A stretch of 64,000 bases of DNA. Source: CAZJKE01 sp964546585. GTDB taxonomy: Bacteria; Planctomycetota; Phycisphaerae; Phycisphaerales; SM1A02. How positions within the stretch are numbered: position 1 is the first letter of the stretch; each line of letters starts with the position of its first letter. The notes under the pieces were generated by a model. The model was given only the letters and a program-made list of their open reading frames with translations, was not told the DNA's origin and ran no database searches. Made by a program: the position numbers and the translations under genes. The DNA lies in assembly GCA_964546585.1 (NCBI GenBank), contig CAZJKE010000001.1, positions 1 through 64,000 of the forward strand. Reading direction: 5' to 3'. Shown here piece by piece: positions 25,238 through 34,276 of this stretch.

Positions 25238-26212
25238 ATGGAGGTCATCCTCGCCAATCCCCGCGGATTCTGTGCGGGCGTCGACATGGCGATCGACATT
25301 GTCGAACAACTGCTCGATGCCGTTGAAGACCAGACGGTGCACATCTATCACGAGATCGTCCACAACCGGCATGTAGTCGACGCGCTCCGGCAGCGAGGCG
25401 CAGTCTTTGTTGACGAAGTTGCAGCAGTACCGGAAGGAGCCATTCTTGTCTTCAGCGCGCACGGGATCAGCCCGGCCATCAGAGAACAGGCGGCCAGTCG
25501 CAACCTGAGAACCATCGACGCGACATGTCCGCTGGTTACGAAGGTGCACTCAGAAGCATTCAGGTATTCGCGCAGAGGATGGCAGATCATCCTGATCGGT
25601 CACAGAGACCATCAGGAGGTCATCGGCACGCTTGGCGTTGCGCCGAATTCGATTCAGGTTCTTGAATCGCCGGACGGCATTGCTGATCTGACAATTGCGG
25701 ATCCGTCGCAGTTGGTCTATCTCACGCAAACCACGCTCAGCACCGACGATGCGAACATCATCATTGCCGCATTGCGAGAGGCGTTTCCCGACATCTCCGC
25801 CCCACCGAGCGAAGACATCTGTTACGCGACAACCAACCGGCAACTCGCCGTGCGATCGCTTGCACAGGATGTGGATCTGGTGCTGGTTGTTGGAAGCCAG
25901 AACAGTTCGAATTCGCTTCGGCTGACTGAGATAGCAACGAATCTTGGGAAGCCTGCGATCTTGATCGACGACATTCACGGTTTGGCACCGGGTTGGCACG
26001 ACGGTGTGGATCGCATCCTTCTGACAGCCGGAGCCAGCGCACCTGAACACCTTGTTCGGGAGGTCATCGACCACCTTGCCGAGTCCTTTGACGCCACTGT
26101 TCGGGAGGAAACTGTTGTCTTGGAAGACCTTTCCTTCTCACCGCCACCCACCCTTGATCGATTTCTCGCCTCACAGACACATCCCACCATCGAGGGGAAG
26201 CCTCCGCAGTGA
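25238..26212 (+). CDS. ispH: 4-hydroxy-3-methylbut-2-enyl diphosphate reductase IspH
   Basis: IspH performs the last step of the non-mevalonate isoprenoid pathway, reducing HMBPP to IPP and DMAPP. The 324-residue protein has the three cluster cysteines C12 (R-G-F-C-A-G-V), C97 (D-A-T-C-P-L-V) and C195 (D-I-C-Y-A-T-T-N-R). H-E-I-V-H-N and S-A-H-G substrate motifs and G-H-x-x-H-x-E are also present. The C-terminal S-N-S-x-R-L and T-A-G-A-S-A-P complete the active site. It starts 9 nt after the oligopeptidase gene and overlaps rlmN (GTGA). Confidence 0.97.
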   Translation: MEVILANPRGFCAGVDMAIDIVEQLLDAVEDQTVHIYHEIVHNRHVVDALRQRGAVFVDEVAAVPEGAILVFSAHGISPAIREQAASRNLRTIDATCPLVTKVHSEAFRYSRRGWQIILIGHRDHQEVIGTLGVAPNSIQVLESPDGIADLTIADPSQLVYLTQTTLSTDDANIIIAALREAFPDISAPPSEDICYATTNRQLAVRSLAQDVDLVLVVGSQNSSNSLRLTEIATNLGKPAILIDDIHGLAPGWHDGVDRILLTAGASAPEHLVREVIDHLAESFDATVREETVVLEDLSFSPPPTLDRFLASQTHPTIEGKPPQ

Positions 26213-27240
26213 GTGAAGTGCGTCAGCATGTTCTGGACCTTGATCCCGATACGCTGGCCGCGCGGTTGACCTCCATGCAGATGCCGCCGCATGCCAGTGG
26301 GCAGATTCTTGACTGGGTCTACCGGCACTTGGTGGACGACGCGGCATTGATGACCAACATTGCAGCGAGAAATCGTGAAGCCATCGCGGCGGCGTTGACC
26401 ATGCGCCGCGGCGTGCCGGAGAACATGCAGGTTGCTTCCGATGGAACTACCAAGGTGCTGATTCGCTGGGACGGAGGACCTCGCACCACCGAAACCGTAC
26501 TGATTCCATCCGGGGCTCGCCGCACTGCCTGCGTGTCCAGCCAGGTTGGTTGCCCGGTCAGATGCACGTTCTGCGCATCGGGTATGGGAGGGCTGGAGGG
26601 AAACCTCACGAGCGGACAGATCGTCGAGCAGGTTCTTGCCGTTGAGAAACTTGCCGGTGAGCGGGTCACGAATGTTGTCTTCATGGGCATGGGCGAACCG
26701 TTGGCGAACTACGATGCCGTCACCGGTGCGCTACGAACACTGCGTGCAGACTGGGGCTGCGGCATCGGCGCCCGACGCATGACGGTATCCACGGTGGGCA
26801 TCCCCGTTGCCATTCGCAGGCTGGCGACATTTGAGTTGCCGGTCACGCTCGCCTTGAGTCTTCACGCCCCCAATGATGATCTTCGACGGTCGCTGATTCC
26901 ATGGGCGCACTTCGCGTCGATCAGCGAGATACTCGACGCATGCCAGGACTACTTCGTCGCCACCGGCCGGGAGGTGACGCTTGAGTATCTTCTGCTGCGG
27001 GATGTCAATGATGGTGAGGACCACGCTCGGGAACTGGTCGAACTCTGCCGCTCGCTGCGATGCAATGTCAACCTGATTCGCTACAACGAGGTGCCGGGAC
27101 TGACCTATCGCCGTCCAGTCAACGATCGCGTCCACGCATTCCAGAAAGTGCTCCGGGACGCCGCCGTCAACACGCATATCCGCGCCTCCCGCGGCCGCGA
27201 CATCGATGCCGCCTGCGGCCAACTCCGCCGAGGTGTCTGA
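26209..27240 (+). CDS. rlmN: 23S rRNA (adenine2503-C2)-methyltransferase RlmN
   Basis: RlmN is a radical SAM enzyme that methylates C2 of A2503 in 23S rRNA and A37 in some tRNAs. The 343-residue protein carries C115-P-V-R-C119-T-F-C122 for the [4Fe-4S] cluster. M-G-M-G-E-P-L-A-N-Y follows, then S-T-V-G and A-L-S-L-H-A-P. The acceptor-adduct Cys is C336 near the C-terminus. The GTG start overlaps ispH. The last codons (G-V-stop) form half of a palindrome, GGTGTCTGACACC. The convergent gene ends 18 bp beyond. Confidence 0.96.
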   Translation: MSEVRQHVLDLDPDTLAARLTSMQMPPHASGQILDWVYRHLVDDAALMTNIAARNREAIAAALTMRRGVPENMQVASDGTTKVLIRWDGGPRTTETVLIPSGARRTACVSSQVGCPVRCTFCASGMGGLEGNLTSGQIVEQVLAVEKLAGERVTNVVFMGMGEPLANYDAVTGALRTLRADWGCGIGARRMTVSTVGIPVAIRRLATFELPVTLALSLHAPNDDLRRSLIPWAHFASISEILDACQDYFVATGREVTLEYLLLRDVNDGEDHARELVELCRSLRCNVNLIRYNEVPGLTYRRPVNDRVHAFQKVLRDAAVNTHIRASRGRDIDAACGQLRRGV

Positions 27241-27244
27241 CACC
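27232..27244. repeat. 13-bp palindrome containing the rlmN stop codon
   Basis: GGTGTCTGACACC has the same sequence and the same stop-codon register (GGT GTC TGA) as the palindrome that ends hutH at 16844-16858. Both sites lie between convergent genes. No T-tract follows on either strand. Confidence 0.6.
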
Positions 27245-27258
27245 GGTCGCGGCCACCG

Positions 27259-30200
27259 TCAGGATTGGCTCAGAATTGCGCGGATGTCGGCCTCGGAGGT
27301 GCGATGGAGCGCTCCGGCGACGGAGAGCGCATGCAGGGCAGCGAATCGACTTTCCCATGCGGCCTCCTCACCGGGCCTTGCCCGAGCGGCCTGCCGCATC
27401 GCCGCAATGATCATGGCACGAACAGCACGGTCCCGCCGGTGCCCCCGCCAATGCCTTGGGATCCACCGCCCCAACCAGGCAACGACTCCAGCAGACCAGT
27501 CGCTGGTGCGAATATCAACCCTGAGCAACAAACGACCAACGGATAAACGGAACCTCGCAAGAAATCTCCGCTCCACCTCATCCCCCCTCGCCTGCCGCAC
27601 ATCGAGCCGCCGACGAACGCGCCGAATCACCTCGGGACTTCGCGAGAGCCGCGCGAGATAGATGGGGTCGCGGATGAGCATGACATCAGCCAGCGGTAAC
27701 GCGGCGGTTCTCGTCATTGGACGGCCCCGTTCGCCGCGATCAGCAGCATAGAGAGCACAAAGAATGTCGGCGTATTGCTGCGCTGTCTCGATGCCTCCCC
27801 AGAGAAGGCACCGACGAATCCCAACAACCGCGTCCCGAAGCGTTTGCCGCCCGTCTTCGGTTTCCATCAAGCCGGGCATCGAGTCACGACAACGGTGGGC
27901 CAGACGGCCGAGCGTACGCGACTCTTCCGGACGACGTGTGCGAGTTGACCGAACGGAGCGGCGAATCATGCGATCGAGATCTTCGACCTCTCCCTCCAGG
28001 GCAGGAACTCTCGCCGCCGACGAATCCATGGCAAGCCTCCGGCCGAACGCGAACGCCTCCGTTGATCGTGCGAATCCATCCTCCTCGATCTCACGCACCG
28101 CCGCTGAGATCGCGTCGGTGGTCAATGGCACGAGGCCGCGCTGAAAGGCAACGCCAAGTTGGACAAGATCACCGAGCCGCTCATTATGAAAACGCCACGA
28201 AGCCAGCCGTGCGAAATCCCCGATCATGCCCATGTCGGTATTGCACGCATTGGCAAGCGCTGTTGCCAATTCTTCCTGATCGTCCCATGTAGATTCTTCC
28301 TCCGTGTGGTCCTGCAGGAGACCAGTATTTGCCACGATTCGCGTTCGCTGCGCCGATGCGACCTGCAGTCTTCCATGTGGGCTAATCGCGTGCATGGCCT
28401 CCAGCGGATCCCAAGCCAGAAGAAGATCGGCTTCTCCCCAGGGAATCGAGGCAGCGATGGGTAACTCGTCGGCAACACTCCGCGGTCGGGTGTAGAGAAC
28501 CTGCAGCCAGGCACGCCGCCCGCCTCCGGCCATGGCCATGTTGCCCTGAAACCGCACGTCATATCCCATGCGCCGACCGGCAGCCAGCAGCACGCTCGCC
28601 ACTGCGCCGGGCAGCCTCCCCCGGAGCCCCGCAACATGTGCCCGCCAAATGGGGCCCTCCGCGTGGACCGGGGATGGCGTCACAAGCCCCTCTCGCCGCC
28701 CATGACCAACTACGCGAACCGGTGGGTGATTTCGTGTTACTTCGACCCGTTCAAGAATCGGTCGCAAGGAAACCTGCATCCATCGATGGGCACCGCCTCT
28801 TGTATTGATGCTCAGACCAGACTCAATGGGCATGGGCATCTGGGATCGCGAAGGCGCCCACCGGTCCGCCTCCTGAATGCGAACGGCGCACATCTGCTCC
28901 ACTGGCATGACGATGGCCTGCTGCCGTCGGTACCCCCGTTGGTCAATCTCCATGGCCGCACTTGCCAACGCGTCGAGGTCGAATCGCGGCTCGTTTCCTT
29001 CCGAGGTAATGATGACCGTCGCCCCGCTGCGAGTCGTCGCCGCGCGAAGCACTTCCCCCATCCGGTCAACATCATCGATCGTCACCTCAACCAGCGCGTC
29101 CTGATCATCGGAAGGATTCGGCATCGCAGATCGTGCCACATGCGCCATGTCCATCGCCCGGCCCCCACCACCCCACACCAGCAGCACTCTGGTTTCATCC
29201 GATGCAGCGGCGTCCGCAACAGCGTCAATTCCATCCGTTCGAAATCTGTCCGGACCCCATGTCTCGATGATGACACGCCTCTCACCACCCTCAAGAACAT
29301 GTTCGCCATCAATCGTAATCGCACCGGCTCCGACATCTCGCGCAGCCTTCGTGGCCTCCGATGCCAGCCAACGAAGAGCGGCGGCCGTACCGATACTGCG
29401 CCGCCGAGGCCCCAGATCGCGAGGAAGATCCGGTGGCGGAGGAGCAAGTTGCTCGGCAATCTGCGCCGTCGGACGCAGTTCATGGAGCAGGTGCTTGATC
29501 AATCTCGCTACGACCGAGGGGTGCAAAGCATCCGGCACCGCGGCAACAGGCTGCTCCGAACCGGGTGGCGGCGGCAGCACGCCGCCCCAGGTCGTCGCAG
29601 GTTCATCGCCCTCCCGCCGCATCTCTTCGGCCAGCGCAGTGATTCGCCGCAGCACTTCGCCCGGCCGAGGCTCAAGAACCACGAGATTCCTGCATCGCAG
29701 CAACAGACGCCGCAGCGGCGCCTCGTCAAGGGGATGAACGAGCCGCAGATTGTGCGTCGCAACGCGACCGACCAAACGCAATTCGCTCGCCAGATATCGC
29801 AGCGCCGGATCGGCGGGGCCGACCGTGACAAACCCCACCGACACTCGCTCCCCGGGGCTTGGAATGCCGCGCTGCCTGTTGAGTTCCAGCCGCCTGGCGA
29901 GCCGAAGCGCATCCCACCCTTCGACCGCCGGCCTTGGCGGACGGGGGGCGGTCACCTGTTCAGTTGCGCCAGCGGCCAACAGCCAATGGTGAAGAACGAT
30001 CGCGACACTTCGTTGCATCGTTTCGGCAAGCCGCACTGCCGCACTTGTGCAATGCCGGATGTCCGCTGGGGAAGTTGGTTCTATGACAAAGAGACCGGCA
30101 TCTGCCGCCACCGCCCGCGGCGGAGATCCTGGCGCGACACCGGGGCTGTCCTCAAGAACAAGCAGAGCGGGAGCGCCAAAATCCGCCGCATGAATCGCTG

Positions 30201-30432
30201 CACGCACCTGACGATTGGGTACGAACACGACTGCACACCCATCATTCTCCTTCGCCAATCGAACTCCGCGCGAAGCCGTAGGGACCGTTCTCAGCTCCAC
30301 TCCACCCATTGCCAGCAGTGGGTGAAATGGTTCGCCCCGGGGGACGAGCAGCGGCCAATCCCGTTCCGCGTCGGCCAAGCCCCGCAGCAGCGTGTCCATC
30401 GTCCAGGCTACGCTCCGCGGTGCGTCGCTCAC
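27259..30432 (-). CDS. Divergent indolepyruvate:ferredoxin oxidoreductase-like protein lacking TPP and Fe-S motifs
   Basis: This 1057-residue protein follows the domain order of fused IorA-IorB enzymes. Residues about 85-155 match the IorA pyrimidine domain (A-P-A-L-L-V-L-E-D-S-P-G, then V-I-E-P-T-S-P). Residues 197-275 match the transketolase C-like part (V-G-F-V-T-V-G, L-V-H-P-L, V-V-L-E-P). Residues about 365-490 sit where the TPP domain should be, yet the G-D-S and D-N-x-T-T-A-M motifs are replaced by I-E-T-W and G-G-G-G-R-A-M-D. Residues 595-800 match IorB, ending A-F-Q-R-G-L-V-P-L. Only eight Cys occur and none form ferredoxin clusters, so 2-ketoacid oxidation by the known mechanism is unlikely. 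GTG 30432 overlaps the HAD gene stop (GTGA). Function unknown. Confidence 0.75.
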   Translation of the reverse strand: MSDAPRSVAWTMDTLLRGLADAERDWPLLVPRGEPFHPLLAMGGVELRTVPTASRGVRLAKENDGCAVVFVPNRQVRAAIHAADFGAPALLVLEDSPGVAPGSPPRAVAADAGLFVIEPTSPADIRHCTSAAVRLAETMQRSVAIVLHHWLLAAGATEQVTAPRPPRPAVEGWDALRLARRLELNRQRGIPSPGERVSVGFVTVGPADPALRYLASELRLVGRVATHNLRLVHPLDEAPLRRLLLRCRNLVVLEPRPGEVLRRITALAEEMRREGDEPATTWGGVLPPPPGSEQPVAAVPDALHPSVVARLIKHLLHELRPTAQIAEQLAPPPPDLPRDLGPRRRSIGTAAALRWLASEATKAARDVGAGAITIDGEHVLEGGERRVIIETWGPDRFRTDGIDAVADAAASDETRVLLVWGGGGRAMDMAHVARSAMPNPSDDQDALVEVTIDDVDRMGEVLRAATTRSGATVIITSEGNEPRFDLDALASAAMEIDQRGYRRQQAIVMPVEQMCAVRIQEADRWAPSRSQMPMPIESGLSINTRGGAHRWMQVSLRPILERVEVTRNHPPVRVVGHGRREGLVTPSPVHAEGPIWRAHVAGLRGRLPGAVASVLLAAGRRMGYDVRFQGNMAMAGGGRRAWLQVLYTRPRSVADELPIAASIPWGEADLLLAWDPLEAMHAISPHGRLQVASAQRTRIVANTGLLQDHTEEESTWDDQEELATALANACNTDMGMIGDFARLASWRFHNERLGDLVQLGVAFQRGLVPLTTDAISAAVREIEEDGFARSTEAFAFGRRLAMDSSAARVPALEGEVEDLDRMIRRSVRSTRTRRPEESRTLGRLAHRCRDSMPGLMETEDGRQTLRDAVVGIRRCLLWGGIETAQQYADILCALYAADRGERGRPMTRTAALPLADVMLIRDPIYLARLSRSPEVIRRVRRRLDVRQARGDEVERRFLARFRLSVGRLLLRVDIRTSDWSAGVVAWLGRWIPRHWRGHRRDRAVRAMIIAAMRQAARARPGEEAAWESRFAALHALSVAGALHRTSEADIRAILSQS

Positions 30433-31310
30433 GAGGCCGCGTCTCCGCGATCTGCGCTGAGCACCCACTCGCCGACTGCGGCGGCGAAACCATGTTCGTT
30501 GTGGTGCCCGCCGATGACATTGGCATGGGCAATGACATGGTCATCCGCGTTCGCCATGGCAATGGACAGGCCAGCCTCCTGAAGCAGTTCAATGTCGTTG
30601 AGGCCATCGCCAATGGCAACGATTCTGCCCGGATTGAGCGACGCGCCAAGGTGCCGCTCCAACATGCTCCACTTGTTGACCGACGATTCAAAGACCTCAA
30701 GAAGATGCGTTGCCGATCCGGTGGCCTCGCTTGAGGTAACTGCGGACCAATGTTGAAGCCGCGCGCGCCGCCCGACTGTCTCCTTGATCACCGCCGCGGC
30801 AGTGGCCAGATGTTCTTCATCAGCCACCGCGCCGGCGCGGATTGTGCACTTCGGCCAAGGATCGTCATCGATGGTCCTCGCTTCGATCACGCGAACATCG
30901 AATGCGTCAAACCACCAGGAGGATGCTGCATGAAGCGGCGCATCCCCCACCAACACATAGTCCGCCCCGCATTCTGCGGCATCCTTGAGAAGCAAGAGCC
31001 TGTGGCCCCCCTGCAACACATGCCCCGCGATTTCCCGAACAAGTGACTCCTTCAGGATGTGGCGGCAGAGCGTCTGACCGCCGTCATCGCACAGAAGCGA
31101 CCCTCCGGCGGCGATCACGACCCCTTCGTGACCGATTTCCTTGAGTATGTGGGTACATTCGCGGTAACATCGGCCTGTGGCGACAACCACCTCCACCCCA
31201 GCATTCCGCACTGCATCAAGAGCAGCGAGGTTTGCAGGGGAAACCTGCCCTGCCCCGCACAAGAGCGTCCCGTCCAGATCCATCACCAGTGCGTCCCAGC
31301 GATCGTGCAT
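30429..31310 (-). CDS. HAD-superfamily phosphatase (Cof/YidA type)
   Basis: This 293-residue hydrolase shows the HAD motifs in order. Motif I is D-L-D-G-T (about 10-14), motif II is V-V-A-T-G-R, motif III Lys is in S-S-V-N-K-W, and motif IV is G-D-G-L-N-D. The large C2 cap between motifs II and III places it with the Cof-type sugar-phosphate and nucleotide phosphatases. Those enzymes dephosphorylate small metabolites in the cytoplasm. ATG 31310 is used; GGAGGGG lies about 15 nt upstream. Its stop overlaps the start of the oxidoreductase-like gene, so the two are translated together and may act on one pathway. Specific substrate unknown. Confidence 0.88.
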   Translation of the reverse strand: MHDRWDALVMDLDGTLLCGAGQVSPANLAALDAVRNAGVEVVVATGRCYRECTHILKEIGHEGVVIAAGGSLLCDDGGQTLCRHILKESLVREIAGHVLQGGHRLLLLKDAAECGADYVLVGDAPLHAASSWWFDAFDVRVIEARTIDDDPWPKCTIRAGAVADEEHLATAAAVIKETVGRRARLQHWSAVTSSEATGSATHLLEVFESSVNKWSMLERHLGASLNPGRIVAIGDGLNDIELLQEAGLSIAMANADDHVIAHANVIGGHHNEHGFAAAVGEWVLSADRGDAAS

Positions 31311-31382
31311 GGCGCTACTGTACCCCTCCACATTCGAGGCTGCCTGCGGAAGACAGGTGGCGGCAGGCCGGAGCATTCCTGC

Positions 31383-32342
31383 ATGACTGGCATCGCGCCG
31401 GGCATGGCGACTTCGCTTGCACATTCACTGGAACCGGTACTTCGTCGCTCGTGTGATGACCGACTCGGCCAAGTCGCGTGGTTTCGCACGGATTGGCAGC
31501 GTGGCGGAGCGGCGACCGGCCGCGCAGACTGGTTGCATGAGGATGGGTCAAGTTCGCAAGTCGTCGTCAAGTGTCCGGTCATTCAACGCGAATATCTTTG
31601 GACTCGCCGCCTACAGGGCGCAGGCGGCGTTGTCCCGCGGCTGCTCGCAAGTGGTACTTCGCTGGATGAGTACGACTTGGCATGGGTAGTCATCGAACAT
31701 CTGCCAACCGGGCCGCTCGGGTGCCACTGGGATCAGGGGAACATCGCCAGAATGGCGAAGGCGGCGGCGGAATTCACGAAGGCGACAGAGGAGTTTGACA
31801 TTGATCAGGACATTCGCCGCGAGGATTGGGTTGACCTGCTCAAGCGTGCTCGGGACAGCGCAAAGCGAAACCGTCTGGAATCAACATCCTCCTGGACGAA
31901 GCGTCTGAAACTGTTGTTGCGGCACGTCAAGGAACTGCAGGCTGAGTGGGTCAACCGACAACCGATTCAGTGGCTCCACGGCGACTTTCATCTGGCCAAC
32001 GCCATGGCAAGAAGCGATCAGGACGATTCGGATGTGGTGCTGATCGATCTGGCGGAAGTCCATGCGGGCCACTGGCTGGAGGATGCGGTGTATCTGGAGA
32101 GGCAACTTTGGGCCAGACCGGAGCGGCTCGACGCAACAAAGCCGGTGCGGGAAGTGGCCAGCGCCCGCCGCCACTGTGGCCTGCCGGTAGCCGACGATTA
32201 TGCCCACCTCGCCGACATTCGTCGCCTGTTTCTGGCGGCTACGGCACCTGCATTCATGCAGTCAGAAGGCGACCCGCGATATATCGCTGCCTGCCGCGGG
32301 CAACTGGAACAGTCCATGGATCGGCTGGGGTTGCTGGCCTGA
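31383..32342 (+). CDS. Aminoglycoside phosphotransferase (APH)-family kinase
   Basis: This 319-residue protein has a protein-kinase-like fold of the APH/choline kinase type. V-V-V-K-C-P carries the ATP lysine, the catalytic Brenner loop reads H-G-D-F-H-L-A-N, and the metal Asp follows in V-L-I-D-L-A-E. The last part (W-L-E-D-A-V-Y-L) is also common in the family. Members phosphorylate hydroxyls of small molecules or sugars, not only antibiotics. ATG 31383 gives the expected length; an in-frame ATG at 31404 is an alternative. It is divergent from the HAD gene by 72 bp. Substrate unknown. Confidence 0.82.
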   Translation: MTGIAPGMATSLAHSLEPVLRRSCDDRLGQVAWFRTDWQRGGAATGRADWLHEDGSSSQVVVKCPVIQREYLWTRRLQGAGGVVPRLLASGTSLDEYDLAWVVIEHLPTGPLGCHWDQGNIARMAKAAAEFTKATEEFDIDQDIRREDWVDLLKRARDSAKRNRLESTSSWTKRLKLLLRHVKELQAEWVNRQPIQWLHGDFHLANAMARSDQDDSDVVLIDLAEVHAGHWLEDAVYLERQLWARPERLDATKPVREVASARRHCGLPVADDYAHLADIRRLFLAATAPAFMQSEGDPRYIAACRGQLEQSMDRLGLLA

Positions 32343-32375
32343 GGCACAATTCGCCGGTACGATGTGCCGCTTCTC

Positions 32376-33119
32376 ATGGATCGCGACCGACTCAAGGATG
32401 TTCATACCGCGGACCTCGCGGAAGCCCGCACGAACGAGGAATTCGTGGTGTGGCTCAAGACCAAGGCACCGACCTACCTCCTGGTGGTCATGGTCGTCAT
32501 CGTGGGGTACCTGTTTCTGATTCGCTATCGGCAGGGCCAGACAGCGCACCGGGCAGAAGCGTGGGTGGCGTATCTGGAAGCCGGCGCCTCGGGCCTGCCC
32601 GCCTCCTTGGAAGATGTTGCCGTGACCTACAGCGATGTCGATGCCATTCATTCGCTCGGCCTGCTCTCTGCGGGAGATGGGTACATGCGAGCGATTGCCG
32701 CAGGCATCCCGGTTGGTGATGACCCGACCACAGCAACCGAACTCTCAGCGGAGGATCGACTCTTCTATCTCGACAAGGCCGACGCGCTCTATGCGGGGAC
32801 CGTGTCATCCGATGACGGATCGATGTCGATGGAACTGCTCGTGTATGGCGGACTCAGCGGACGTGCCGCGGTTGCCGAAGCACGCGATGACTTGGAAGCC
32901 GCCAAGGCCCACTATCTTGCTGCGGCTGACCGCGTGCAGGAACACTACCCCGCCCTCGCTGCTGCAGCCACGACGCGAGCTGATCAACTTTCAAACAGTC
33001 CGCCTGCCGCAACGCTCCCAACGGACGCCGATGTTGCTGCGCGGAACCAGCAGGTGCTGCGGCGCGACCCCCGCGTTCTGGATGAGACGATTGACCAAGT
33101 CGCCGATCCGGACTCATGA
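32376..33119 (+). CDS. Single-pass membrane protein with TPR-like periplasmic domain (YfgM-like)
   Basis: This 247-residue protein has an N-terminal cytoplasmic stretch of about 30 residues and one transmembrane helix (Y-L-L-V-V-M-V-V-I-V-G-Y-L-F-L). A helical, Ala-rich soluble domain that looks like degenerate TPR repeats follows. The layout matches YfgM-type accessory proteins of the Sec translocon/periplasmic chaperone network. Sequence support is only general. An in-frame GTG at 32364 would add four residues. It starts 33 bp after the kinase gene and overlaps the pseudouridine synthase start (ATGA). Confidence 0.7.
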   Translation: MDRDRLKDVHTADLAEARTNEEFVVWLKTKAPTYLLVVMVVIVGYLFLIRYRQGQTAHRAEAWVAYLEAGASGLPASLEDVAVTYSDVDAIHSLGLLSAGDGYMRAIAAGIPVGDDPTTATELSAEDRLFYLDKADALYAGTVSSDDGSMSMELLVYGGLSGRAAVAEARDDLEAAKAHYLAAADRVQEHYPALAAAATTRADQLSNSPPAATLPTDADVAARNQQVLRRDPRVLDETIDQVADPDS

Positions 33120-34276
33120 CCGAATCCCGTCCGGGCAGGTCCGACCCGCATGCCATTCTCGATGGCGGCGGGAACATCGATGTCGACGCCCTCTACCGCG
33201 CATACGAAGCACGGGACACTGACGAAGCGCCCATCGAGGCGTCCTTCCAACTCAAACGCGACCTCGCCAAGCGGCTCGACCAGTATCTGGCCAACCGGAT
33301 TCCGTTCCTCTCTCGGACATCGTTACAACGGCTGATCAGTGAGCGAGCGGTGACGGTCAATGGGCATCATCCGAAGGCATCCACCACGCTTCATCAGGGA
33401 GATGTGGTTCGCGTCGTTCTTCCGCCGCCACCCTCTACCGACATCCCTCCGGAGAACATCCCGCTGAAGATCCTCTACGAGGATGACCAACTGGTGGTCA
33501 TCAATAAGGACTCGGACATCATTGTGCATCCAGCCAGAGGGAATCTCTCGGGAACCATCGTCAATGCGATGTCCTGGCACTTCCAGCATGCCGGTGATGG
33601 GCAACTCTCAAGCGTCGGAGCGGAACATGCCCGACCCGGGATCGTGCACCGACTCGATCGGCACACCACAGGGACGATGGTGATCGCAAAGACCGACACG
33701 GCGCATTGGCGGCTGGGCAAACAGTTTCAGGACCGCACGACTGACAAACGGTATCTGGCCCTCGTGCACGGGACGGTGGAACCGCGGGGGGACATTGTCG
33801 AGTTGCCGCTGGGGAAGCACCCTGTTGACCGCGAAAAATACGCCGTGCGATGGGACGATAGGGCGAAGGAATCCACGACGATCTACCGGGTTCGCGAGCA
33901 GTACGACGGGTTTGCGTTGTTGGAAATTGAACTCAAGACCGGGCGGACTCACCAGATTCGGGTGCATCTTGCGCACCTCGGGTGGCCGATCGCCGGAGAC
34001 GATGTATATGGCGGCCGCCACCTTCTCGTTCGCGACATCGTTCCGGTAGGCACGCCCTGCGATCTGGACCGAAGTCAGCCGGTATTGCAGCGGCAGGCTC
34101 TCCACGCCGCCATGCTGTCGTTCGAGCACCCACAGACAGGCAAGGGACTCTCGTATCTGGCCCCGATGCATCAGGACATGGCGGCGCTCGTCCACTTGCT
34201 TCGCGAGCATCGGATGAGAGGTGCGTACCGCCCCTCGGGCGCGGTGCTCGACCTCGATTCGTTCATCGCAACTTGA
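33116..34276 (+). CDS. rluD: RluD-type 23S rRNA pseudouridine synthase
   Basis: This 386-residue enzyme has an S4 RNA-binding domain (about 48-105, R-L-D-Q-Y-L then V-N-G) and a RluA-family catalytic domain. The catalytic Asp is D181 in H-R-L-D-R-H-T-T-G. K-R-Y-L-A-L-V-H-G, T-G-R-T-H-Q-I-R-V-H-L and G-D-x-x-Y-G-G are the other family motifs. Such enzymes isomerise uridines in helix 69 or other sites of 23S rRNA. An N-terminal extension of about 45 residues precedes the S4 domain and is longer than in E. coli RluD. The exact target site cannot be told from sequence, so RluD is the best but not the only choice in the RluA family. Confidence 0.88.
   Translation: MTESRPGRSDPHAILDGGGNIDVDALYRAYEARDTDEAPIEASFQLKRDLAKRLDQYLANRIPFLSRTSLQRLISERAVTVNGHHPKASTTLHQGDVVRVVLPPPPSTDIPPENIPLKILYEDDQLVVINKDSDIIVHPARGNLSGTIVNAMSWHFQHAGDGQLSSVGAEHARPGIVHRLDRHTTGTMVIAKTDTAHWRLGKQFQDRTTDKRYLALVHGTVEPRGDIVELPLGKHPVDREKYAVRWDDRAKESTTIYRVREQYDGFALLEIELKTGRTHQIRVHLAHLGWPIAGDDVYGGRHLLVRDIVPVGTPCDLDRSQPVLQRQALHAAMLSFEHPQTGKGLSYLAPMHQDMAALVHLLREHRMRGAYRPSGAVLDLDSFIAT

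Noticed and set aside
24005..25549. A 514-codon open frame on the minus strand opposite the prolyl oligopeptidase
   Set aside because: No motif or start signal, and the plus strand carries a full catalytic triad.
28636..30582. A 648-codon open frame on the plus strand opposite the oxidoreductase-like gene
   Set aside because: Its product is full of Arg, Pro and His with no domain pattern, while the minus strand frame shows a recognisable fold. It is an antisense shadow caused by high GC.
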